A DNA stretch of 64,000 nucleotides from Aromatoleum toluolicum (GTDB lineage: Bacteria > Pseudomonadota > Gammaproteobacteria > Burkholderiales > Rhodocyclaceae): positions 1 through 64,000 of the forward strand of contig NZ_WTVS01000021.1 of the NCBI RefSeq assembly GCF_012911005.2. The letters are read 5' to 3'. How positions within the stretch are numbered: the first letter of the stretch is position 1; each line of letters starts with the position of its first letter. Positions 15,866 to 25,675 of this stretch are shown in pieces. Position numbers and translations under genes: made by a program. The notes under the pieces were generated by a model. That model saw only the letters and a list, made by a program, of their open reading frames with translations, was not told the origin of the DNA and did no database searches.

Positions 15866-16831
15866 ATGACCGACCACTGCGAACACTGCCAACCGGCCGA
15901 TAGCGACGAAGTGCACACGCACGAGCACGAGAGCGGCCCGCTCGCCGAACTCGTCACCCTGCGCGACTGGCTGCGCTACGCCGTCACCCGCTTCAACCGC
16001 GCCGGCCTGTTCTTCGGCCACGGCTGCGCCGACGCCTATGACGAGGCTGTGTGGCTGCTGCTGCACACCCTGTCGCTGCCGCTCGAGCGCCTGGACCCCT
16101 TCCTCGACGCCTGCATCACCGCCGACGAACGCGAAGCCCTGTTCGCCGTCATCGAGCGCCGCGCCGAGGAGCGCGTCCCGGCGGCCTACATCACCGGCGA
16201 GGCGTGGCTGGGCGATTTCCGTTTCCATGTCGACGAACGCGTGATCGTGCCGCGCTCGTTCTTCGCCGAGATGCTGGAAAACGGCTTCGCGCCCTGGGTG
16301 GAGGATGCCGAACAGGTCGCCAGCGCGCTCGACCTGTGCACGGGGTCGGGCTGCCTGGCGATCCTGATGGCGCACGCCTTCCCGAATGCCCGCGTGGTCG
16401 GTGCCGACCTGTCCGACGATGCGCTCGAGGTGGCGCACCTCAACGTCGCAGAATACGGCCTCGAGGAGCAGGTCGAACTCGTGAAGAGCGACGTGTTCGA
16501 CGGACTCGCGGGACGCCGTTTCGATCTCATCATCAGCAATCCGCCCTACGTCACCGCCGATTCGATGGAGACGCTGCCGGCCGAATACCTCCACGAGCCG
16601 CGCATGGCGCTGGCGGCAGGCGAGGACGGCCTCGACGTGGTGCGCCGCATCCTCGCCGAAAGCCGCGCACACCTCAATCCCGGTGGCGTACTCGCGGTCG
16701 AAGTGGGGCATAATCGTCATATCGTGGAAGCGGCCTTCCCCGACCTGCCCTTCGTGTGGCTGTCATCGAGCGGGGGCGACGACATGGTCTTCCTGCTGCG
16801 TGCGGAGGAACTGCCCGAATCCCGGGCATGA
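15866..16831 (+). CDS. prmB: Ribosomal protein L3 N5-glutamine methyltransferase
   Basis: 321 residues. It methylates a glutamine of ribosomal protein L3 using S-adenosylmethionine. The SAM loop LDLCTGSGC is at 155-163 and the catalytic NPPY at 225-228. PrmB rather than PrmC is indicated by the LRYAVTRFNRAGLFFGHG block (36-53) and VIVPRSFFAEML. The N-terminus MTDHCEHCQPADSDEV followed by HTHEHE is Cys/His-rich and looks longer than the E. coli protein as I know it; no closer start in frame is evident. It is 12 bases downstream of dapE. Confidence 0.94.
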   Translation: MTDHCEHCQPADSDEVHTHEHESGPLAELVTLRDWLRYAVTRFNRAGLFFGHGCADAYDEAVWLLLHTLSLPLERLDPFLDACITADEREALFAVIERRAEERVPAAYITGEAWLGDFRFHVDERVIVPRSFFAEMLENGFAPWVEDAEQVASALDLCTGSGCLAILMAHAFPNARVVGADLSDDALEVAHLNVAEYGLEEQVELVKSDVFDGLAGRRFDLIISNPPYVTADSMETLPAEYLHEPRMALAAGEDGLDVVRRILAESRAHLNPGGVLAVEVGHNRHIVEAAFPDLPFVWLSSSGGDDMVFLLRAEELPESRA

Positions 16832-16882
16832 CGCCGCGGGCGCCCCGCCGCCACGACTCGTCCGGAATACGGAGGTGGTGGC

Positions 16883-17335
16883 ATGGCTGGCGGCAGTTAC
16901 GTCCTGCTGGTTGAAGGCGACCCGGACCACGAGGCCCGGGCCATTGCTTCACTGCGCGCGAACGGTTTCGGCAACCGCTTCGTCGTCGCGCGCGACGGCA
17001 TCGAGGCCCTCGCCTGCCTGTCCCCCGAAAACGATCACCCGACGCCGAAGCCGGCGAGACCGCCGGCAGTTGTCGTGCTCGATCCCGACCTGCCCCGGAT
17101 CGACGGCCTCGAGGTGCTGCGCCGCATCCGGGCCGAACTCAGGACTTCGCTGATGCCGGTTGTGATGTTCGCCAGGTCCGGCACATCGGAGGATATCCGC
17201 GAAGCCTACCGCCTCGGCGCGAACAGCTACGTCAGGAAACCACTCGACGCGCAGGAGTTCGAGCGCGCGACCGCGCTGATCGCCCGCTACTGGCTCGGCC
17301 TGAACGAATCGCCGGACGACACGATCCGCTACTGA
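16883..17335 (+). CDS. Stand-alone response-regulator receiver domain, switch residues altered
   Basis: 150 residues, a single CheY-like receiver domain of the Rcp1-like type (LLVEGDPDHE start, VVARDGIEAL, then a loop before the phospho-strand). The phospho-acceptor is Asp67 in VVVLDPDLP and the conserved lysine is Lys119 in VRKPLD. Two usual switch residues differ: Gly12 stands where the second acidic metal ligand normally is, and Ala97 where Thr or Ser normally is. No output domain and no kinase gene is nearby. A good Shine-Dalgarno (GGAGGTGG) precedes the ATG. It may act as a phosphate sink, a protein-protein adaptor or a phosphorylation-independent regulator; its function is unknown. Confidence 0.88.
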   Translation: MAGGSYVLLVEGDPDHEARAIASLRANGFGNRFVVARDGIEALACLSPENDHPTPKPARPPAVVVLDPDLPRIDGLEVLRRIRAELRTSLMPVVMFARSGTSEDIREAYRLGANSYVRKPLDAQEFERATALIARYWLGLNESPDDTIRY

Positions 17336-17373
17336 GGCTCCCGCGCGGACCGGCGATTCCCCTCTCGTCGCGG

Positions 17374-17568
17374 TCAGGCCACGTCGTCGATCCAGGCCTG
17401 CTGGATGGCCTCCAGCACGCGTTCGCCACAGTGCTGGGGATCGTCGTCGAACTCGGGAAGGGCCATCACCCAGTTCATCAGATCGACGAAATTGACGCGC
17501 GTCGGATCCGTCTCGGGAAACTTGTCCGCGAGCTGGATGGCGATCTCCTGTACCTCGGTCCACTTCAT
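17374..17568 (-). CDS. iscX: Fe-S assembly protein IscX
   Basis: 64 residues, the normal size of IscX/YfhJ, a small acidic protein that binds IscS and iron and modulates cluster assembly. The motif DPTRVNFVDLMNWV and FDDDPQHCGERVLEAIQQAW are typical. The ATG at 17568 overlaps the stop of fdx by one base; the longer open frame upstream is inside fdx. It is the last gene of the isc operon. Confidence 0.96.
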   Translation of the reverse strand: MKWTEVQEIAIQLADKFPETDPTRVNFVDLMNWVMALPEFDDDPQHCGERVLEAIQQAWIDDVA

Positions 17569-17909
17569 CAGTGCTTGCCCTCCCGGGCCATGTTGATGGT
17601 GTAGCGGGGGATCTCGACGACCAGCGGCGTTTCCGTGACCACCGCCTGGCAGGAAAGACGGGACTGCGGCTCCAGGCCCCACGCCTTATCGAGGAGGTCC
17701 TCCTCCTCTTCCTCGGCGTCGTCGAGCGAGTCGAAACCCTCGCGCACGATCACGTGACAGGTCGTGCAGGCACAGGACTGTTCGCACGCATGCTCGATCT
17801 CGATACCGTTGCGCAGCAGCGCGTCGCAAATCGATGTGCCCGGCTCCGCCTCGATCACCGTCCCGTCCGGACAGAGTTCCACGTGCGGCAATACGATGAT
17901 CTGCGTCAT
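17568..17909 (-). CDS. fdx: ISC-type [2Fe-2S] ferredoxin
   Basis: 113 residues, an adrenodoxin-type ferredoxin that supplies electrons for Fe-S cluster assembly on IscU. Cluster ligands fall at Cys42, Cys48, Cys51 and Cys87 ([11 protein letters not shown] and LSCQAV). The extra Cys46 is also in the E. coli protein. An acidic stretch of five glutamates at about 66-70 provides the partner-binding surface. The ATG overlaps the hscA stop (ATGA). Confidence 0.97.
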   Translation of the reverse strand: MTQIIVLPHVELCPDGTVIEAEPGTSICDALLRNGIEIEHACEQSCACTTCHVIVREGFDSLDDAEEEEEDLLDKAWGLEPQSRLSCQAVVTETPLVVEIPRYTINMAREGKH

Positions 17910-19774
17910 ACCTGAATCTCATCCACCTTGTGACCCGCCAGCGCCGAACGGATGCTCTTGTCCATGCGCCGGGCGGCAAATTCGTTGGTCGCCCGGGACA
18001 GGGCTTCCGTGCTGCGCTTGATCGCACGCGGGTCGTGACCCGCGGCGGCTTCCCGGGTTTCGGCGATGGCCGCGTCGATCGCCGCACGCTCGTCCGCACT
18101 CAGCAGATCGCTGTCCTGCTCCAGCGCGACGAGGGTCGCCTCGATCACGCGATCGGCCTCGACCTTCTGCTCGCGCAGCGCGCGCGCGTCGATGTCCTCC
18201 GACGCACGCTCGACGCCGTCGCGCAGCATGCCGGCGATCTCGTCATCGGTCAGGCCGTAGGACGGCTTCACCAGCACGCTGGCTTCAACGCCCGACGACA
18301 TCTCGCGCGCCGACACCGACAGCAGGCCGTCCGCGTCGACCTGGAAGGTCACGCGGATGCGCGCCGCACCGGCCGCCATTGGCGGGATGCCGCGCAGCTC
18401 GAAGCGCGCCAGCGAACGACAGTCGGCGACGAGCTCGCGCTCACCCTGCACGACGTGGAAGGCCATGGCGGTCTGGCCGTCCTTGTAGGTCGTGAACTCC
18501 TGCGCCCGCGCGATCGGCAGCGTCGAATTGCGCGGCACGATCTTCTCGGTGAGCCCCCCCATCATCTCGAGGCCGAGCGACAGCGGGATCACGTCGAGCA
18601 GCAGCCAGTCGTCCTCTTCCTTGCGGTTGCCCGCCAGCACGTTGGCCTGGATCGCCGCGCCGAGCGCGACGACCTTGTCCGGATCGAGGTTCGTGAGCGG
18701 CTCCTGACCGAAGAACTCGGCCACCGCGCGCTGCACGTGCGGCATGCGCGTAGCGCCGCCCACCATCACGACACCCTTGATGTCCTCGGGCGCGAGGCCC
18801 GCATCGCGCAGCACCTTGCGCATCGGCGCGACGGTCTTCTGCACGAGATGCTTCGTCATGTCGGCGAACTGGTCGCGCGTGACGACGAGATCGACTTTTT
18901 CGCCGGACCCCAGCGTCGCCTTGATCGAGGCCTCGTCGCACGCGGTCAGCAATTCCTTCGCGTCGCGCGCCTTCAGCAGCAGACGGCGGGCATCCTCGCT
19001 CGAAGGCGGATCGATCTCGCTCTGGTCCAGCGCCCAGCAGAACAGCCGGTGGTCGAAGTCGTCGCCGCCGAGCGCGGCGTCGCCATTGGTCGCCAGCACC
19101 TCGAAGATGCCGCGCGAGAGCTTGAGGATTGACAGGTCGAAGGTGCCGCCGCCGAGGTCATAGACCGCATAGACGCCCTCCGCCGCGTTGTCGAGACCGT
19201 ACGCGACCGCCGCTGCGGTGGGCTCGTTGAGCAGTCGCAGCACGTTGATGCCGGCGAGCTTCGCCGCATCCTTCGTCGCCTGGCGCTGCGCGTCGTCGAA
19301 GTAGGCCGGCACGGTGATCACCGCGCCCGTGAGCTCGCCGCCCAAGCTCGCCTGCGCGCGCGCGGCGAGCACCTTGAGGATTTCCGCTGACACCTCGACG
19401 GGCGACTTCACGCCCTGCACGGTGCGCAGGCGCAGCATCCCGTCCGCATCGACGAAGTCGTAGGGCATCGATTCGATGTAGGCGACGTCCTTGACGCCGC
19501 GCCCCATGAAACGCTTCACCGAGATGATGGTATTCCTGGGATCGGTCGCGTGCGCAGCCATCGCGCTACGACCGACCTCGATCCTGCCGTCGGCGTGGTA
19601 GCGGACGATGGACGGCAGCATCGCACGCCCCTCCTCATCGACGAGACACACGGCAATACCGTTGCGCACCGTCGCAACGAGCGAGTTGGTCGTGCCGAGG
19701 TCGATGCCTACGGCCAAGCGGTGCTTGTGCGGTTCGGTCGACAGACCGGGTTCGGCGATATGCAGAAGTGCCAT
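17906..19774 (-). CDS. hscA: Fe-S protein assembly chaperone HscA
   Basis: 622 residues, a specialised Hsp70 that with HscB binds the LPPVK motif of IscU and drives cluster release by ATP hydrolysis. The nucleotide-binding domain begins [15 protein letters not shown], with [15 protein letters not shown] and [10 protein letters not shown] further on, followed by a substrate-binding domain. It lacks the acidic EEVD-like C-terminal tail of DnaK and ends at DEIQV. Overlaps hscB by one base upstream and fdx by four bases downstream. Confidence 0.98.
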   Translation of the reverse strand: MALLHIAEPGLSTEPHKHRLAVGIDLGTTNSLVATVRNGIAVCLVDEEGRAMLPSIVRYHADGRIEVGRSAMAAHATDPRNTIISVKRFMGRGVKDVAYIESMPYDFVDADGMLRLRTVQGVKSPVEVSAEILKVLAARAQASLGGELTGAVITVPAYFDDAQRQATKDAAKLAGINVLRLLNEPTAAAVAYGLDNAAEGVYAVYDLGGGTFDLSILKLSRGIFEVLATNGDAALGGDDFDHRLFCWALDQSEIDPPSSEDARRLLLKARDAKELLTACDEASIKATLGSGEKVDLVVTRDQFADMTKHLVQKTVAPMRKVLRDAGLAPEDIKGVVMVGGATRMPHVQRAVAEFFGQEPLTNLDPDKVVALGAAIQANVLAGNRKEEDDWLLLDVIPLSLGLEMMGGLTEKIVPRNSTLPIARAQEFTTYKDGQTAMAFHVVQGERELVADCRSLARFELRGIPPMAAGAARIRVTFQVDADGLLSVSAREMSSGVEASVLVKPSYGLTDDEIAGMLRDGVERASEDIDARALREQKVEADRVIEATLVALEQDSDLLSADERAAIDAAIAETREAAAGHDPRAIKRSTEALSRATNEFAARRMDKSIRSALAGHKVDEIQV

Positions 19775-20307
19775 CAGCTCTCCAGCGCCTCGAGGGCGTC
19801 GTCGATCTCGTGTTGTAGTTTTTCCATGAACATCAGGCGCCGCACGGTTTCCGCGGCAGCCGCATAGTCATGCTCGTCGTCGCACTGCCGCGCGAGTTCG
19901 TCGAACACCTCGCGCGAATGCTGGCGCAGGCGCGTGTGCAGCTGCGCCAGCTCCTCCGATTCACCCGCCGCCCGCGCCTCCTCGACCGCCTCGCGCCACT
20001 CCATCTGCTCCATCAGGAAGGCCGGCGACATCGCGGTATTCGTATGCAGCCCCGCGTCGATGCCCATCAGCTCGAGGAGATAGGTCGCGCGCGACAACGG
20101 CTTGCGCAGCGTGCGGAAGCCTTCATTCACCTGAGTCGCCCACTGCATCGACAGCCGCTTCTCGCTGTCGGGCAGATGTGCGTAACGGTCGGGATGCACG
20201 CGCCCCTGCAGATCGTGGTAGGCGAACTCGAGCGCCGCCTCGTCGATACGGAACCGGCGGTGCAGCCCGAACAGCCCGTAGAAGTCCTGCTGGAGGTCGA
20301 TGCTCAT
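19774..20307 (-). CDS. hscB: Fe-S co-chaperone HscB
   Basis: 177 residues. An N-terminal J domain carries the HPD motif at residues 38-40, needed to stimulate HscA ATPase. A C-terminal helical bundle (from about residue 85) binds IscU. Length and architecture match HscB rather than DnaJ. It lies 19 bases downstream of iscA and its stop overlaps the hscA start. Confidence 0.97.
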   Translation of the reverse strand: MSIDLQQDFYGLFGLHRRFRIDEAALEFAYHDLQGRVHPDRYAHLPDSEKRLSMQWATQVNEGFRTLRKPLSRATYLLELMGIDAGLHTNTAMSPAFLMEQMEWREAVEEARAAGESEELAQLHTRLRQHSREVFDELARQCDDEHDYAAAAETVRRLMFMEKLQHEIDDALEALES

Positions 20308-20326
20308 CGGATCCGGAGCGCCACGT

Positions 20327-20650
20327 TCAGACGTTGAAACTCTCGCCGCAGCCGCACGAGTCCTTGACGTTCGGATTGTTGAACTTGAAACCTTCGTTCA
20401 GGCCCTCGCGGACGAAATCGAGCTCGGTACCGTCGAGATAGGCCAGGCTCTTCTGGTCGACGATGACCTTCACGCCGTTGCTCTCGAACACCACGTCGTC
20501 ATCGTGCGTCTCGTCGACGAATTCAAGGCGGTAGGCCATGCCCGAACACCCCGAGGTGCGGACGCCGAGACGGATCCCCAAGCCCTTGCCGCGCTTGGCG
20601 ATGAAGTTCGAAACGTGCTTGGCTGCGCTCGTGCTAACAGTGACGCTCAT
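20327..20650 (-). CDS. iscA: Iron-sulfur assembly protein IscA
   Basis: 107 residues, an A-type carrier that passes clusters from IscU to target proteins. The three conserved cysteines are Cys35 ([10 protein letters not shown]), Cys99 and Cys101 (SCGCGESF). The length is typical. It lies 17 bases after iscU in the same operon. Confidence 0.97.
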   Translation of the reverse strand: MSVTVSTSAAKHVSNFIAKRGKGLGIRLGVRTSGCSGMAYRLEFVDETHDDDVVFESNGVKVIVDQKSLAYLDGTELDFVREGLNEGFKFNNPNVKDSCGCGESFNV

Positions 20651-20667
20651 GATTCCGCCTCCAGGTT

Positions 20668-21051
20668 TCAGCCTTCGTGCTTCTTCTTATAGTCTGCCAC
20701 GGCCGCCTTGATGGCGTCCTCGGCGAGGATCGAGCAGTGGATCTTGACCGGCGGCAGCGCGAGCTCCTCGGCAATCTGCGTGTTCTTGATCTCGAGTGCC
20801 TGTTCGACCGTCTTGCCCTTGACCCATTCGGTCACCAGCGAACTCGACGCGATCGCCGAACCACAGCCGTAGGTCTTGAACTTGGCATCCTCGATGACGC
20901 CATCCTTGCCCACCTTGATCTGCAGCTTCATCACGTCGCCACAGGCCGGGGCGCCGACCATGCCGGTTCCCACGCCTTCGTCTTCCTTGGAGAAGGCGCC
21001 GACGTTGCGGGGATTCTCGTAGTGGTCGAGCACTTTTTCACTATATGCCAT
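20668..21051 (-). CDS. iscU: Fe-S cluster scaffold IscU
   Basis: 127 residues. The scaffold on which [2Fe-2S] and [4Fe-4S] clusters are built. Ligand residues Cys37, Asp39, Cys63 and Cys106 are in place, and the HscA-recognition motif LPPVK is at 99-103. It lies 24 bases downstream of iscS. Confidence 0.98.
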   Translation of the reverse strand: MAYSEKVLDHYENPRNVGAFSKEDEGVGTGMVGAPACGDVMKLQIKVGKDGVIEDAKFKTYGCGSAIASSSLVTEWVKGKTVEQALEIKNTQIAEELALPPVKIHCSILAEDAIKAAVADYKKKHEG

Positions 21052-21075
21052 TATCGTTTCTCCTGTCTCAGGTGC

Positions 21076-22287
21076 TCAGTGGGCTGCCCACTGGACGGTA
21101 TTCAGATCGACGCCTTCCTGCACCATCTCCCACAGCGGCGACAGTTCGCGCAGCTTGCCGATCTTCTTGTGCATGAGGTCGATCGTGTAGTCGATTTCCT
21201 CTTCGGTCGTAAAGCGGCCGATCGAGAAGCGGATCGAGCTGTGGGCGAGTTCGTCGTTGCGCCCGAGCGCGCGCAGGACATAGGACGGCTCCAGGCTCGC
21301 CGACGTACAGGCCGAACCGCTCGATACGGCGATGTCCTTCACTGCCATGATCATCGACTCGCCTTCGACATAGGCGAAGGAAATGTTCAGGTTGTGCGGG
21401 ACGCGGTGCTCGAGGTCGCCGTTCACATAGGTCGCCTCGATGTCCTGCAGGCCCTTGAGCAGGCGGTCACGCAGTGCACGGACGCGCTCGTTCTCGACCT
21501 TCATCTCCTCGCGCGCGATGCGGAAGGCCTCGCCCATGCCGATGATCTGGTGCGTCGCGAGCGTGCCCGAGCGCAGGCCGCGCTCGTGGCCGCCGCCATG
21601 CATCTGCGCCTCGAGGCGCGCACGCGGCTTGCGGCGCACGTACAGCGCGCCGATGCCCTTCGGACCGTAGGTCTTGTGCGCGGAGAACGACATCAGGTCG
21701 ACCTTGAGCTTCTGCAGGTCGATCTCGACCTTGCCCGTTGCCTGCGCCGCATCGACGTGGAACACGATGCCCTTCTCGCGGCAGATCTCGCCGATCTCGG
21801 CGATCGGCTGGATCACGCCGATCTCGTTATTCACGAACATCACCGAAACGAGTACCGTGTCCGGGCGCAGCGCGTCCCTGAACGCGGCCAGATCAATCAG
21901 GCCATTCTCCTGCACGTCGAGATAGGTCGCCTCGAAGCCTTGGCGCTCGAGCTCGCGGAAGGTGTCGAGCACGGCCTTGTGCTCGGTCTTCACGGTGATG
22001 ATGTGCTTGCCCTTGCCCTTGTAGAACTGCGCGGCGCCCTTGATCGCGAGGTTGTTCGACTCGGTCGCGCCTGAAGTCCACACGATTTCCTTCGGGTCCG
22101 CATTTACCAGTGCCGCGACCTGCTCGCGCGCATCCTCGACCGCCTTTTCGGCTTCCCAGCCGTAGGCGTGCGAACGGCTCGCCGGATTGCCGAAATGCTC
22201 GGTGAGCCAAGGGATCATTGCCTGCGCGACGCGCGGATCGACCGGCGTGGTCGCGGAATAGTCCAGGTAAATCGGAAACTTCAGCAT
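21076..22287 (-). CDS. iscS: Cysteine desulfurase IscS
   Basis: 403 residues, PLP enzyme that converts cysteine to alanine and a persulfide, feeding IscU and tRNA thiolation. Catalytic Cys327 lies in [14 protein letters not shown], the PLP lysine is Lys205 ([10 protein letters not shown]) and His103 is the proton-transfer residue. The C-terminal segment [20 protein letters not shown] is the IscS tail that meets IscU, absent from the paralogue upstream. The start at 22287 has GGAGGAT six bases upstream and begins [15 protein letters not shown] as expected. Confidence 0.98.
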   Translation of the reverse strand: MLKFPIYLDYSATTPVDPRVAQAMIPWLTEHFGNPASRSHAYGWEAEKAVEDAREQVAALVNADPKEIVWTSGATESNNLAIKGAAQFYKGKGKHIITVKTEHKAVLDTFRELERQGFEATYLDVQENGLIDLAAFRDALRPDTVLVSVMFVNNEIGVIQPIAEIGEICREKGIVFHVDAAQATGKVEIDLQKLKVDLMSFSAHKTYGPKGIGALYVRRKPRARLEAQMHGGGHERGLRSGTLATHQIIGMGEAFRIAREEMKVENERVRALRDRLLKGLQDIEATYVNGDLEHRVPHNLNISFAYVEGESMIMAVKDIAVSSGSACTSASLEPSYVLRALGRNDELAHSSIRFSIGRFTTEEEIDYTIDLMHKKIGKLRELSPLWEMVQEGVDLNTVQWAAH

Positions 22288-22304
22288 CGGTAATCCTCCG
22301 TCGA

Positions 22305-23456
22305 TCATTGAACCGCCACGGCGGTCAGATTGTTCAGTTCGCTCATCTGCTGCCCCAGGCAGGCCAGAAAATCGACTACATGCTTTTCCTGCGTGTCGCG
22401 CCCCAGGCTGACGCGCACCGCGCCGCGCGCGGTCTCGCGCTCGACGCCCATCGCCAGCAGGGTGTGCGACGGCTCCGGATTCGCACTCGAACACGCCGAG
22501 CCGCTCGCACACGCGAAACCTGCCCGATCGAGCCGCGCCACCAGAGTCTCGCCATCCACGCCGTCCGCGGCGAAGAACACGGTATTCGGCAGGCGCGGCG
22601 CGCCGGCCGAGAAGATCCGCATGCCCTGCGCCACCAAACCCGCTTCCAGCGTATCCCGCAGGCCGCACAAGCGGGCATTCTCTCCGGACACGCGGGCCGC
22701 TGCCAACTCGCATGCAACACCGAAGCCGACGATCGCCGCAACGTTCTCGGTGCCCGAGCGCAGGCCGCGCTCCTGCCCGCCGCCGGCGAGCAGCGGTGCG
22801 AGCTCCAGCCGCTTGTCGACGACCAGGGCCCCCGCACCAAGCGGACCGCCGATCTTGTGAGACGACAGCGTCATTGCATTGACGCCCAGCGCGCGAAAAT
22901 CCACACCTACCTTGCCCAGCGCCTGCACCGCGTCGGTATGAAACCAGGTACCGGCTTCCTTCGCCTCGCGTGCGAGCGTCGCGACGTCCTGCAGCACGCC
23001 AGTCTCGTTGTTCGCGAGCATTACCGACACCAGGACCGGTTTCGCCGCCAGTACCGCCAGCCAGTCCGTTCGCTTGACCAACCCGACGCGATCGACGGCG
23101 ATTTCACGCAGCGTCCAGTCGACACGCCGCAACTGCTTCGCCGGCTCGCGCACGCACGGATGCTCGATCGCGCTGATCGCGATCAGCCCCGGCTTCATCA
23201 GGCCCGCCGCGCCCTTCACGAACAGATTGTTCGCCTCGGTACCGCCACTCGTGAAGATCACTTCCGTCGCGTGGGCACCGACCGCCGCTGCGACCTGCGT
23301 ACGCGCCTCGTCGACCGCGGCACGCGCCTGGCGCCCGTATTCGTGCCGGCTCGACGCATTGCCGAAGCGGCTGCCGAGCCACGGCAAGATCGCCTCGCGC
23401 ACGGCCGGATCGAGCGGCGCGGTGGCGTTCCAGTCGAGATAGACGGGGGCGAACAC
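22305..23456 (-). CDS. Second cysteine desulfurase (IscS/NifS-like) inside the isc operon
   Basis: About 383 residues, a class V PLP aminotransferase related to but clearly different from the IscS encoded 17 bases downstream. With a GTG start at 23456 the active residues are His99, Lys201 ([10 protein letters not shown]) and Cys322 ([14 protein letters not shown]), all intact, so it should be an active desulfurase. It lacks the IscS-type C-terminal tail (ends [10 protein letters not shown]). The start is uncertain: TTG at 23462 is also possible but a GGGACGG ribosome site is spaced better for the GTG. It sits between iscR and iscS, 15 bases after iscR. Substrate is presumably cysteine; the acceptor partner is unknown. 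Confidence 0.92.
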   Translation of the reverse strand: MFAPVYLDWNATAPLDPAVREAILPWLGSRFGNASSRHEYGRQARAAVDEARTQVAAAVGAHATEVIFTSGGTEANNLFVKGAAGLMKPGLIAISAIEHPCVREPAKQLRRVDWTLREIAVDRVGLVKRTDWLAVLAAKPVLVSVMLANNETGVLQDVATLAREAKEAGTWFHTDAVQALGKVGVDFRALGVNAMTLSSHKIGGPLGAGALVVDKRLELAPLLAGGGQERGLRSGTENVAAIVGFGVACELAAARVSGENARLCGLRDTLEAGLVAQGMRIFSAGAPRLPNTVFFAADGVDGETLVARLDRAGFACASGSACSSANPEPSHTLLAMGVERETARGAVRVSLGRDTQEKHVVDFLACLGQQMSELNNLTAVAVQ

Positions 23457-23471
23457 GCTCAAACCGTCCCG

Positions 23472-23954
23472 TCAGGCCGCCGCAGCCTCGCGCATCGCGA
23501 CCATCGCGCGCCGGCGCACGTCCTTGAGGACGCTCATGTCCGGATCCGCCTTGACCTCGCGATGGACCAGCGCATTCAGCGTCACCGAATCGAGATATTC
23601 GTACATGCGCTTGTTGAGGTTTGCCCACAGGTCGTGCGTCAGGCAGCGATGCTCGTCCTGGCAGTTCTGCTTGCCGCCGCACTGCGTCGCATCGAGCGGC
23701 TCGTCTACCGCGACGATGATGTCGGCAACGGTGATGCGCGACATGTCGCGCGCCAGCCGATAACCTCCGCCGGGACCACGCACGCTGGTAACCAGCTTGT
23801 GGCGGCGCAGCTTGCCGAACAACTGCTCAAGATACGACAGCGAGATTTTCTGCCGGTCGGCAATGCCGGCCAGCGTCACCGGCCCTTCGCCCTGGCGCGA
23901 TGCCAGATCGATCATCGCGGTGACTGCAAAACGTCCTTTGGTGGTCAGTCTCAT
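23472..23954 (-). CDS. iscR: Fe-S cluster-responsive regulator IscR
   Basis: 160 residues, Rrf2 family. In E. coli it binds a [2Fe-2S] cluster and represses the isc operon when cluster supply is adequate. The winged helix occupies the N-terminal half (RGPGGGYRLARD recognition region at 59-70). Cluster ligands Cys92, Cys98, Cys104 and His107 match E. coli positions exactly. The ATG has GAAGGAG upstream. First gene of the isc operon, with a strong promoter and a probable IscR site upstream. Confidence 0.98.
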   Translation of the reverse strand: MRLTTKGRFAVTAMIDLASRQGEGPVTLAGIADRQKISLSYLEQLFGKLRRHKLVTSVRGPGGGYRLARDMSRITVADIIVAVDEPLDATQCGGKQNCQDEHRCLTHDLWANLNKRMYEYLDSVTLNALVHREVKADPDMSVLKDVRRRAMVAMREAAAA

Positions 23955-24014
23955 GTCGGAGCTCCTTCTGTCGCGGAGATTCTCGCCCGGGGGAATACCC
24001 GAACGTTTCGCTCA

Positions 24015-24043
24015 ACTATACGGAGCCCGACAAAATCAGTCAA
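24015..24043 (-). promoter_or_regulatory. Sigma-70 promoter of the isc operon
   Basis: On the minus strand TTGACT (24043-24038), a 17-base spacer and TATAGT (24020-24015) form a near-consensus promoter. The -10 lies 60 bases upstream of the iscR ATG. It lies in the gap between cysE and iscR, so the isc operon can be transcribed independently of cysE. Confidence 0.8.
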
Positions 24044-24047
24044 CTAA
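24023..24047 (-). promoter_or_regulatory. Probable type 1 IscR operator
   Basis: The 25 bases covering the -35 element match 20 of 25 positions of the E. coli type 1 IscR consensus as I recall it, including the GACT and GTC half-site cores. Overlap with the -35 would let cluster-loaded IscR block RNA polymerase, giving the expected negative autoregulation. Confidence 0.65.
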
Positions 24048-24058
24048 TCGGATGTCAC

Positions 24059-24826
24059 TCAATCAACCATCTTCGATAGGCGCTCGGCGTCAAATTCGTC
24101 ACTCTTTTCGATCGCCACGTCGAGGTTGAATCCAGCCTTCTCCAGACGCTCCACCAGCATCTGGATGCGACGGTCTGTCTCGACCGCGTGATCGAGCAGT
24201 CCGTGCAGCGCCTTGCTCAGCGGGTCGTCCATCTGCTTCGTCACGCCGTAGGCGGAGAAGCCCATCTGCTCGGCCTTCTGCTCGCGCGCACGGTCGCGCG
24301 CGTTATCCCGATCGGGTTCGATGACGCGGGCGGGATTGCCGACCGCGGTAGCCCCGACCGGCACCGGCTTGACGACAACAGCATTGGAACCGACTCGCGC
24401 GCCATCACCGACCGTAAAGCCGCCGAGCACTTTCGCACCCGCGCCGATCACGACCCCCGTGCCCAGCGTCGGATGCCGCTTCGCACCGCGGTACAGCGAC
24501 GTCCCCCCGAGCGTCACGCCCTGATAGATCGTGCAATCGTCCCCGATCTCGGCCGTCTCCCCGATCACCACCCCCATGCCGTGGTCGATGAAGACGCGCC
24601 TGCCTATCGTCGCTCCCGGATGGATCTCGATGCCGGTGAGAAAACGGCTGACGTGACTGACGAATCGCCCCACCCAGTAGAAGCCGCGTTTCCATGCGCC
24701 GTGCGCAAAGCGGTGCAGGAACAGCGCATGCACGCCGGGATAGCAGGTCAGCACCTCCCAGGTCGAGCGGGCGGCGGGGTCGCGTTCGCGAACGCTGGCC
24801 AGGTCTTCGCGCAGACGTCTGAACAT
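24059..24826 (-). CDS. cysE: Serine O-acetyltransferase
   Basis: 255 residues. It acetylates serine with acetyl-CoA, the entry step to cysteine, the sulfur source for the desulfurases downstream. Hexapeptide repeats form a left-handed beta helix ([40 protein letters not shown]). The C-terminus is charged and resembles the longer CysE proteins seen next to iscR in other proteobacteria. It lies 42 bases downstream of trmJ and 104 bases upstream of iscR on the same strand. Confidence 0.96.
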   Translation of the reverse strand: MFRRLREDLASVRERDPAARSTWEVLTCYPGVHALFLHRFAHGAWKRGFYWVGRFVSHVSRFLTGIEIHPGATIGRRVFIDHGMGVVIGETAEIGDDCTIYQGVTLGGTSLYRGAKRHPTLGTGVVIGAGAKVLGGFTVGDGARVGSNAVVVKPVPVGATAVGNPARVIEPDRDNARDRAREQKAEQMGFSAYGVTKQMDDPLSKALHGLLDHAVETDRRIQMLVERLEKAGFNLDVAIEKSDEFDAERLSKMVD

Positions 24827-24868
24827 GTGTGGCTTGCTCCGGTGTCCGGTTTTTTAATTCCGAGTATT

Positions 24869-25597
24869 TTACTCAGCTTTGCGCTCAAGCGCACTAATGA
24901 TGCCGCGGAGGATATTCACCTCCTCCTTTTCAAGCCGGATGCGGCCGAACAGGCGGCGCAAGCGCTGCAACAGGCGCTTCGGATTTGCGGGGTCGTAGAA
25001 ACCGCTGACGGTCATCGCCCTTTCGAGATGACGATGAAAGCCCTCGATCTCCTCGAACGCAGCCAGGTCCGGGAGCGCCTCCGCGGGCGGAAGCGGATTC
25101 AGCGCCGCCATGCGAAGCTCATAACACAGCAGCTGCACCGCGGCGCCGAGATTGAGCGACGAAAATGCAGGGTTCGCCGGAATCGTCACCGGCATCGAGC
25201 AGAGCCCGACCTCCTCGTTCGTGAGCCCACTCGTCTCGTTGCCGAACACCAGCGCGACTTCACCTTTTTCGGCAAACGACACCAGCTCCGGGGCCGCCTC
25301 GCGCGCAATGCGCACGGGCACCGAACGTTCGCGCCGCCGCGCCGTGACGGCCGCCGCGAGGATGGTGCCCTCGAGCGCCTCCTCGAGCGAGCCGACGACC
25401 CGTGCGGCCGCGAGGAGATCGCCGGCACCAGAGGCGCGCGCCTCCGCCACCGGATCGGGAAAGGAGGCCGGCTGGACCAGCCAGAGACGGCCGAGCCCCA
25501 TCGTCTTCATCGCGCGCGCAGCGGCGCCGATGTTGCCGGGATGGCTTGTACGGGAAAGTACGATGCGGATGCGGTCGAGCGCGATGGCTCCGTTCAT
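24869..25597 (-). CDS. trmJ: tRNA (cytidine/uridine-2'-O-)-methyltransferase TrmJ
   Basis: 242 residues, SPOUT superfamily. TrmJ methylates the ribose at position 32 of certain tRNAs. The trefoil-knot motifs are visible: [35 protein letters not shown] and [22 protein letters not shown]-terminal helical region follows. The start at 25597 ([17 protein letters not shown]) fits the family; the frame extends upstream only opposite suhB. The suhB-trmJ-(cysE)-iscR neighbourhood is conserved with gammaproteobacteria. Confidence 0.95.
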   Translation of the reverse strand: MNGAIALDRIRIVLSRTSHPGNIGAAARAMKTMGLGRLWLVQPASFPDPVAEARASGAGDLLAAARVVGSLEEALEGTILAAAVTARRRERSVPVRIAREAAPELVSFAEKGEVALVFGNETSGLTNEEVGLCSMPVTIPANPAFSSLNLGAAVQLLCYELRMAALNPLPPAEALPDLAAFEEIEGFHRHLERAMTVSGFYDPANPKRLLQRLRRLFGRIRLEKEEVNILRGIISALERKAE

Positions 25598-25675
25598 ATT
25601 AAAATGCTTCGTTTTATTGGAATTCTTTCGAGCGGGACGCTCTCCGGGCCCCCGACTCCAGCGAGACCGACGCGC

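Noticed and set aside
17784-17786. Extra cysteine (Cys46) in the ISC ferredoxin as an unusual cluster ligand
   Set aside because: The E. coli ferredoxin has the same extra cysteine between ligands, so it is ordinary for the family.
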